Origin: Clostridiales bacterium
GTDB taxonomy: Bacteria; Bacillota; Clostridia; Saccharofermentanales; Saccharofermentanaceae
DNA: 33,692 bases
Direction of reading: 5' to 3'
Assembly (NCBI GenBank): GCA_024691135.1
Contig: JAILNZ010000005.1
Coordinates: 1 to 33,692 of the forward strand
How positions within the stretch are numbered: the stretch's first letter is position 1; each line of letters begins with the position of its first letter. Below, in pieces: positions 28,133 through 33,692 of this stretch. Position numbers and translations under genes: made by a program. A model generated the notes under the pieces. That model was not told the DNA's origin. It did no database searches and worked only from the letters and a program-made list of their open reading frames with translations.

Positions 28133-28203
28133 TGTCTGTAACAATGTTATTTTTCAGCCCTTAGCTCCTTTTCGAAAAGGAAGGCGAAGAATTGCCGCAA
28201 AAT

Positions 28204-28235
28204 TACTTTGACTATCAAAGTATCGGTGATAATAT
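28204..28235 (+). promoter_or_regulatory. Promoter with overlapping palindromic operator upstream of the lipid operon
   Basis: TACTTTGA-CTA-TCAAAGTA (8-bp perfect arms) overlapping TTGACT (-35 like, 28208-28213), with TAATAT/GATAAT -10 candidates at 28228-28235. Confidence 0.6.
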
Positions 28236-28283
28236 GTAGTAAACCGCATCAGTTGTGGTACGATAGGTGAGTAGAGGTAGGAA

Positions 28284-28874
28284 ATGGTCAGATACATATT
28301 GATGATGTACATAACACTTGTTCCGGCGATCCTTGCGGGCATCGTTGTCATGATATGGTGTAAACTTCCGGTCCTGAAGGCGCTCTCGAAGCCGGTCGAC
28401 TTCGGAAGAAACTTCGCGGACGGCAAGAGGATATTCGGTGACAACAAGACCTGGAAGGGTATTTTGGGATACGTTCTGTTCAATATGATTTTTTCCGTTC
28501 TCTGGGGCCTGGTCCTCGGAAACGGCACTTTAAGAGACCTCGACTTTTTCTATCAGCAGCATGACAACACGTTTTTATATAACCTTCTGACCGGATTTCT
28601 TCTGGGGCTGGGCTATTCGCTCTTCGAGCTTCCCAACAGTTTCCTCAAAAGAAGGATCGACGTAACTCCCGGCAAGACCAAGAAAGGTTTTTGGAAGGTG
28701 TTTTTCGTGTGTCTGGATCAGGCGGATTCCGTATTCGGCGTCGCACTTGTGGTATGGCTGTTCTACCCTCTGGGGATCGGCTTATACCTGCTCTACGTCC
28801 TGGTCGGTTCATTGACACATCTGTTCCTCAACATGATGCTGTACTTCATGAGGCTGCGTAAAAATATGTTTTAA
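28284..28874 (+). CDS. CDP-archaeol synthase (CarS)-like / CTP:lipid cytidylyltransferase family membrane protein
   Basis: ADGKRIFGDNKTWKGILGYVLFN, ELPNSFLKRRIDVTPGKT and DQADSVFG match the CarS/CDP-diglyceride synthase-like signature. Confidence 0.75.
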   Translation: MVRYILMMYITLVPAILAGIVVMIWCKLPVLKALSKPVDFGRNFADGKRIFGDNKTWKGILGYVLFNMIFSVLWGLVLGNGTLRDLDFFYQQHDNTFLYNLLTGFLLGLGYSLFELPNSFLKRRIDVTPGKTKKGFWKVFFVCLDQADSVFGVALVVWLFYPLGIGLYLLYVLVGSLTHLFLNMMLYFMRLRKNMF

Positions 28875-28885
28875 GGGGTAGGACG

Positions 28886-31387
28886 ATGATAGTCAGATTT
28901 GACGGCAGGGAAGACGGAAATGAGAAACTGGGGAATAAGGGCAGATTCCTGCTTGAGATGAGAAGGTGCGGCATCAACGTACCTGACGGCTTCGTGCTCG
29001 ACAGCGACGTCTATGACAAGACGGTCGCGCCCGTAAAAAGCGGCATCAAAGAGATCCTCATGACGCTTACGAAGGATAACATAAGGGAAGTGTCGGAAAA
29101 GATATCGGCACTTCTTGACGGCGTGTCTTTGGACAAAGAGATAACGGATGAGATCAACTCCCTCACTTCGGATGATAAGCTCTACGCGGTAAGGAGCAGC
29201 GGCATCAAGGAAGACCTGGACGAGGCTTCTTTCGCGGGGCAGTATGATACTTTTCTTAACACACCGCGCGAAAACATACCGCAGAAGATAACAGAGTGCT
29301 ATAAGTCCATGTTCGGTGAGGTTATATTGAGCTATCTGATCGACAGGACGATCGATATCGAAGACCTTAAGATGGCAGTTGTCGTTCAGGAGATGGTCGA
29401 TTCCGACTTAAGCGGCATCTGTTTTACGACAGATCCCGTGACGGGCAGGGACAAGATAATGCTCATCGAAGTATCCGAGGGATTAGGCGAGAACATAGTA
29501 AGCGGAAAGACGGTCCCCGACAGATATCACTACGACTGGTATGAGAAAAGGGAAGTCGGAAGGGACCCCCGAAACAAGCTCCTCACAGAAGAGCAGGTGA
29601 AAGATCTGGCGGAAAATTTCTCTTCGATCCAGCAGCATTTCGGCTATCCGTGCGACATCGAGTTCGCCTTGAAGGACAACGTACTTTATATCCTCCAGTC
29701 GAGAAAGATAACGAAGATAAGCTATACGGGCATAGACGACATGTGGACGACGGCCGACTTCAAGGACGGCGGCGTCTCGGCGACTGTCTGCACACCGTAC
29801 ATGTGGAGTCTCTATGAATATATCTGGGAATATTCCTTAAGAAAGTTCATCGTCGATTCGAAGATCTTAAGAGACGACGAGCTCCCCAAAAAACTCGGCG
29901 AGATGTATTACGGCCGATGCTACTGGAACATGTCCGCGGTCAAGAAGACGATGAGCAGGATCGTGGGATATAAGGAGAGGGAATTCGATAACGAATACGG
30001 CATAGCAGGAAACTACGAAGGCGACGGGGAAGTTACTTCGCCGACACCGAAGGTCCTGTTCCGCATGATCCCGATCATCATAAAGCAGAAGGCGCTCCTG
30101 GACGACAGGAAGAAGAATTCGGAAAAGTATAAAAACGAGCTTCTCGATCTTTATTACGGTTATAAGGACCGGCTCGACAACGGTAAGATCAGAAGCATTG
30201 AAGAGGACTTCGTGAAGATCACGAAGGAAACATACCTGAGGAGCGAGACGACTTATTTCTGGCAGATATTCATCAACACGATCCACCAGTCGCTCTATAA
30301 AGAGAGCCTTCTTAAATACGTGAGCGAGAGCGAGTATCTGTCGCTCCTCGGAAGCATCGACAACATCTCCCACCTCCTGCCGTTCTACGACATGTGGGAT
30401 ATCACGAGGGAGATAAGAAAAGATCAAAAAGCAAAGAATTTCTGGGAGGAAAATGACCCGGAAACGATCGCGAAGGAACTTAGAAGCGAAGGCTTTTTCA
30501 TGCCGAAGGTAAATAAGCTCATCGAAGATTACGGATATCATTCCGACAAGGAACTCGACATCACTTATCCGTGCTACTACGAGGAGCCGGAAGTCCTGAT
30601 CGCGATGGTAAAGGACATGGTCCTTCTGGACGATTCGTTCTCGCCCGTCGAAGACAAGGAAAGAGGCACAAAGGTCTATAAGGACATCCTCGATGGCATC
30701 TCGAAAAGGGTATCAAAATCGAAGTATAAAAAGATCTCCTCCAAGGTCAAGAACATGCGCAAGATGCTCTGGTGGAGAGAAGAATTCAGGGACGTATCCA
30801 CAAGGTTCTACTACATGCTCAGGATGTACACCGTAAAGTACGCCCAAAAGCTCGAAAAAGACGGAGTGCTGGGATCCCGGGAAGATGTCTGGTTCCTGAA
30901 GGTCGGCGACCTCTGGGACTATACCGAAAACAAAAAGACAGGCGAAGACTTAAGAGATCTGATAGAGAAAAACAGATTCTACTATAACGCATTCAGGAAC
31001 TATATAAGCGACAACGAGATAGGTCACGACATAAAGAAAACTGACGAGGGAAAAACGGGAGATACGATAAGGGGACTCGGAGCAAATAACGGCAAGGTCA
31101 CGGCAACCGCGAGAGTCATCGAAGACTTTACGAAGATCGACAGGCTTCAAAAAGGCGACATACTCGTAACGAGATTTACGGATACGGGATGGACACCGAA
31201 GTTCGCGATACTGTCGGGAATCGTAACCGAGTACGGCGGTATACTCTGTCACGCCGCGATCGTGTCAAGGGAATACGGAATCCCCGCGATAGTATGCTGC
31301 AAGGATGCGATGAGCAGGATAAAGGACGGTCAGATCATAACGATAGACGGGTCTGACGGAACGGTAACGATACCGGACGGTGAATGA
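28886..31387 (+). CDS. PEP synthase / rifampin-phosphotransferase-like dikinase (PPDK_N ATP-grasp plus phosphohistidine domain, no TIM barrel)
   Basis: KLGNKGRFLLEMRRCGINVPDGFVL, YAVRSSGIKEDLDEASFAGQYDTFLN, DPVTGRDKIMLIEVSEGLGE, ILQSRKIT; C-terminal GGILCHAAIVSREYGIPAIV phosphohistidine swivel domain ends the protein. Confidence 0.85.
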   Translation: MIVRFDGREDGNEKLGNKGRFLLEMRRCGINVPDGFVLDSDVYDKTVAPVKSGIKEILMTLTKDNIREVSEKISALLDGVSLDKEITDEINSLTSDDKLYAVRSSGIKEDLDEASFAGQYDTFLNTPRENIPQKITECYKSMFGEVILSYLIDRTIDIEDLKMAVVVQEMVDSDLSGICFTTDPVTGRDKIMLIEVSEGLGENIVSGKTVPDRYHYDWYEKREVGRDPRNKLLTEEQVKDLAENFSSIQQHFGYPCDIEFALKDNVLYILQSRKITKISYTGIDDMWTTADFKDGGVSATVCTPYMWSLYEYIWEYSLRKFIVDSKILRDDELPKKLGEMYYGRCYWNMSAVKKTMSRIVGYKEREFDNEYGIAGNYEGDGEVTSPTPKVLFRMIPIIIKQKALLDDRKKNSEKYKNELLDLYYGYKDRLDNGKIRSIEEDFVKITKETYLRSETTYFWQIFINTIHQSLYKESLLKYVSESEYLSLLGSIDNISHLLPFYDMWDITREIRKDQKAKNFWEENDPETIAKELRSEGFFMPKVNKLIEDYGYHSDKELDITYPCYYEEPEVLIAMVKDMVLLDDSFSPVEDKERGTKVYKDILDGISKRVSKSKYKKISSKVKNMRKMLWWREEFRDVSTRFYYMLRMYTVKYAQKLEKDGVLGSREDVWFLKVGDLWDYTENKKTGEDLRDLIEKNRFYYNAFRNYISDNEIGHDIKKTDEGKTGDTIRGLGANNGKVTATARVIEDFTKIDRLQKGDILVTRFTDTGWTPKFAILSGIVTEYGGILCHAAIVSREYGIPAIVCCKDAMSRIKDGQIITIDGSDGTVTIPDGE

Positions 31388-31388
31388 T

Positions 31389-32000
31389 ATGTTTATAGGC
31401 AAATGGAACAAGTCGGTCATATTGACATACATCGGGGCGATGTTCGCGGTAGCGGGAATCTTCCTCGCGTTTTCCGCGGACAAGATCACATATTCATACT
31501 GCTGTCTGATGATGGCGGGTATCTGTGATCTCTTTGACGGAATGGTCGCAAGAAGATGCAAGAGGACCGACGAGGAGAAGAGGTTCGGGATCGAACTTGA
31601 TTCGCTCGTTGATGTCATCAGTTTTATAGCTCTTCCGGTATGCATCTTTATCGCCATGGGACTTAAGCGCATATGGGATCTTCCGATCTTCATGCTGTTT
31701 TCGATATGCGGTGTCGCAAGGCTCGGATACTTTAACATCGCGACTGCCGACAGCGAGAAGGCGGTAAAGTTCTATACGGGTCTTCCGGTCACTTTCTCGG
31801 CACTGATCTTCCCACTTATCTATCTTCTCAAGGTGCCGCTTCCGAAGGGCATCTTCAAGTATGTCTTTGAAGGCGTGACAGTATTAGTCTCGATCCTTCA
31901 GATCCTTAAGATAAAGATCCCCAAGCCGAAGGGGATCTGGTACGGGATATTGGGACTTCTCGCGGCCGTCATGCTCACGGTCTATCTGGTCTTTTTGTGA
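31389..32000 (+). CDS. pssA: CDP-alcohol phosphatidyltransferase, phosphatidylserine synthase type
   Basis: CDP-OH-P motif DGMVARRCKRTDEEKRFGIELDSLVD plus CGVARLGYFN typical of PssA. ATG 1 bp after the upstream stop. Confidence 0.85.
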   Translation: MFIGKWNKSVILTYIGAMFAVAGIFLAFSADKITYSYCCLMMAGICDLFDGMVARRCKRTDEEKRFGIELDSLVDVISFIALPVCIFIAMGLKRIWDLPIFMLFSICGVARLGYFNIATADSEKAVKFYTGLPVTFSALIFPLIYLLKVPLPKGIFKYVFEGVTVLVSILQILKIKIPKPKGIWYGILGLLAAVMLTVYLVFL

Positions 32001-32008
32001 GGGATGAT

Positions 32009-32866
32009 ATGAAGGTCTACGACAGACAGAAAAAAGAATATGAGACCTCTGATCAGTACGGTCAGGAGAAGCTTAGATTCCTCTATGAAAATGCTATCGG
32101 AAGACTGCTCCTTCGGCTCGCCGTGTCGCACTTTGTATCAGGGATCTATGGCAGTATCAATTCTCGAAAAAGCTCCGCTAAAAAGATACCCGGTTTTATC
32201 GAAAAGCATCATATCGACATGAGCGATTTTGAAGAGGAAAAATACGGAAGCTTCAATGAGTTTTTCGTAAGGAAGATAAGGCCGGAGAAAAGACCGTTCA
32301 GCATGAGAAAAGATGTCTTTATATCACCCGCGGATTCAAAGCTTCTCATGTACGGGATAGACGAAGATACGAAGCTTTTTATCAAGGGCAGGGAATATAC
32401 GCTCGACGAGATAACGGGAGGGACTTATACAGAAGGGTTTAAGGGCGGACATGCATTTGTCTTCAGGCTGTGCATGGACGATTATCACAGATACTGTTTT
32501 ATCGATGACGGGAAGGTCGTATCGGAAAAAAGGATAAAGGGAAGACTTCACACGGTAAGTTCCTTTTCGAGAGACCATAAGATCTATAAGGAGAACACGA
32601 GACAGGTAAGCGTCCTTAAGACGGAGAACTTCGGCATGGTCATCATGATAGAAGTCGGTGCGCTCCTGGTGGGAAAGATAGTTGATCATGACATCAAGGA
32701 GTTTAAGAAGGGGCAGGAGAAGGGTTACTTTGAGCCCGGCGGATCGACTGTTATAATCATTACCGGAGATAATATCGAAGTTGATGAAGACATTATGGAA
32801 CAAAGTTCAGCCGGGATAGAGACCAAGGTCAGATACGGCGAGAGGATAGGGACATCAAGATGCTGA
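32009..32866 (+). CDS. psd: Phosphatidylserine decarboxylase proenzyme
   Basis: FNEFFVRKIRPEKRPF, ISPADSKLLMYG, HRYCFIDDGKV, and GGST maturation motif FEPGGSTVIII. Confidence 0.88.
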   Translation: MKVYDRQKKEYETSDQYGQEKLRFLYENAIGRLLLRLAVSHFVSGIYGSINSRKSSAKKIPGFIEKHHIDMSDFEEEKYGSFNEFFVRKIRPEKRPFSMRKDVFISPADSKLLMYGIDEDTKLFIKGREYTLDEITGGTYTEGFKGGHAFVFRLCMDDYHRYCFIDDGKVVSEKRIKGRLHTVSSFSRDHKIYKENTRQVSVLKTENFGMVIMIEVGALLVGKIVDHDIKEFKKGQEKGYFEPGGSTVIIITGDNIEVDEDIMEQSSAGIETKVRYGERIGTSRC

Positions 32867-33692
32867 AACGACTTCATATCTACTTCAAGGAACGTTATCC
32901 GATCATACCGAGACTTATACTCGGCATCATCGTTTTTCTCGAGATACATTTCATAATCCTTCTGAACCTGGGAGTTACGAAGGATCAGTTCAGGATCGGC
33001 ATTCAGGAATCCGTCGGTGCGTGGACGGTCTTCGCATTCCTTTTGTGGCTCAGGATCGCGGACGATCTCAAGGATTTTGAGACGGACAAGAGGCTGTTTC
33101 CGGACAGGCCCCTGCCGAGCGGAAGAGTATTCAAAAAAGATGTCATGGTCGCCTGCGTAGTAGTTCAGATCATAACGGTCGTCCTGAACGTCATCTTCAT
33201 GAGAAAATGCATCATCTTCTTCGTGATCTTATATATCTACGGATACCTGATGAGCAAGTGGTTCTTCAAGAAAAAGAAGATACAGCCGAGCCTTCCTCTG
33301 GCGCTCGTGACGCATAATCCGGTTCAGGCATTCATCAACCTCTACATCATCTCATTTACGGTCATAAAATACGACCTGCCGTTCTTTACGCTGACGAACA
33401 TCATGGCGCTCTGGACACTCTATTTTCCGGCTCTCATATGGGAGGTCTCAAGAAAGATCAAGGCGCCGAAGGACGAGAATGATTACACGACATACAGCAA
33501 GCTCTTCGGCTACAAGAAGGCGACACGTTTTGTACTCATACTTACGATCGCCGATATCATCACGAACTTTATCCTCGTTTGGAACCTGAACAAGATCTCG
33601 GTTTTGGTCCTGGCACTCCTCGTGTCATGGATGACGTGGAAGTTCATCCGGTTCATGAAGGACCCGGAAAAGTTCACGCTCGTAAACAAGGT
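32860..33692 (+). CDS. UbiA-family prenyltransferase (truncated by window end)
   Basis: Not in the ORF track because it has no stop in the window. Translation MLKRLHIYFKERYPIIPRLIL...LRIADDLKDFETDKRLFPDRPLPSGRV...EVSRKIKAPKDENDYTTYSKLFGYKKA: two Asp-rich UbiA motifs. Overlaps the psd stop by 7 bp. Confidence 0.82.
   Translation, partial: MLKRLHIYFKERYPIIPRLILGIIVFLEIHFIILLNLGVTKDQFRIGIQESVGAWTVFAFLLWLRIADDLKDFETDKRLFPDRPLPSGRVFKKDVMVACVVVQIITVVLNVIFMRKCIIFFVILYIYGYLMSKWFFKKKKIQPSLPLALVTHNPVQAFINLYIISFTVIKYDLPFFTLTNIMALWTLYFPALIWEVSRKIKAPKDENDYTTYSKLFGYKKATRFVLILTIADIITNFILVWNLNKISVLVLALLVSWMTWKFIRFMKDPEKFTLVNK

Noticed and set aside
28886-31387. True PEP synthase (ppsA) annotation
   Set aside because: Lacks the C-terminal PEP-utilising TIM barrel; ends with the phosphohistidine domain, so PEP/pyruvate chemistry is not supported.

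Overview
The window is about 33.7 kb of a bacterial chromosome. It looks like a Clostridia/Lachnospiraceae-type Firmicute, but that is inferred from gene style and RBS patterns only. It is densely coding, with about 24 supported CDSs and one tRNA-Ala (anticodon CGC). From left to right it contains: a partial CDS of unknown function; an acyltransferase-3 protein; a GNAT acetyltransferase; an alpha/beta hydrolase; an XRE regulator with a single-chain ABC exporter; a small membrane protein; an endonuclease/exonuclease/phosphatase (EEP) protein; a tandem-NUDIX protein; a degenerate GGDEF protein; alanine dehydrogenase; a lipoprotein; a two-component system with a MacB/FtsX-type ABC transporter; an MFS transporter; a three-gene c-di-GMP-linked block (PBP-like sensor, FIST-EAL, PBP-GGDEF); the tRNA; a lipoprotein; a CDF cation exporter; a CPBP protease; and a tight lipid-type operon. 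The lipid operon encodes a CarS-like CDP-lipid synthase, an RPH/PEP-synthase-like dikinase, PssA, Psd, and a UbiA prenyltransferase cut by the window end. The most notable observations are (i) this lipid operon, which has the enzyme classes of archaeal-type polar lipid assembly plus an uncharacterised dikinase and is preceded by a FabT-like palindrome; (ii) two intergenic clusters of a palindromic TCCAACCTAAGGTTGGA(AAAA) repeat; (iii) strong over-representation of the 10-mer TTYTCGAAAA (18 sites counted by eye); (iv) helically phased TTAAG repeats upstream of the ABC transporter; and (v) the c-di-GMP/PBP/FIST module with a terminator-like hairpin in the FIST-EAL leader. All calls come from reading the sequence and translations; no searches were run.
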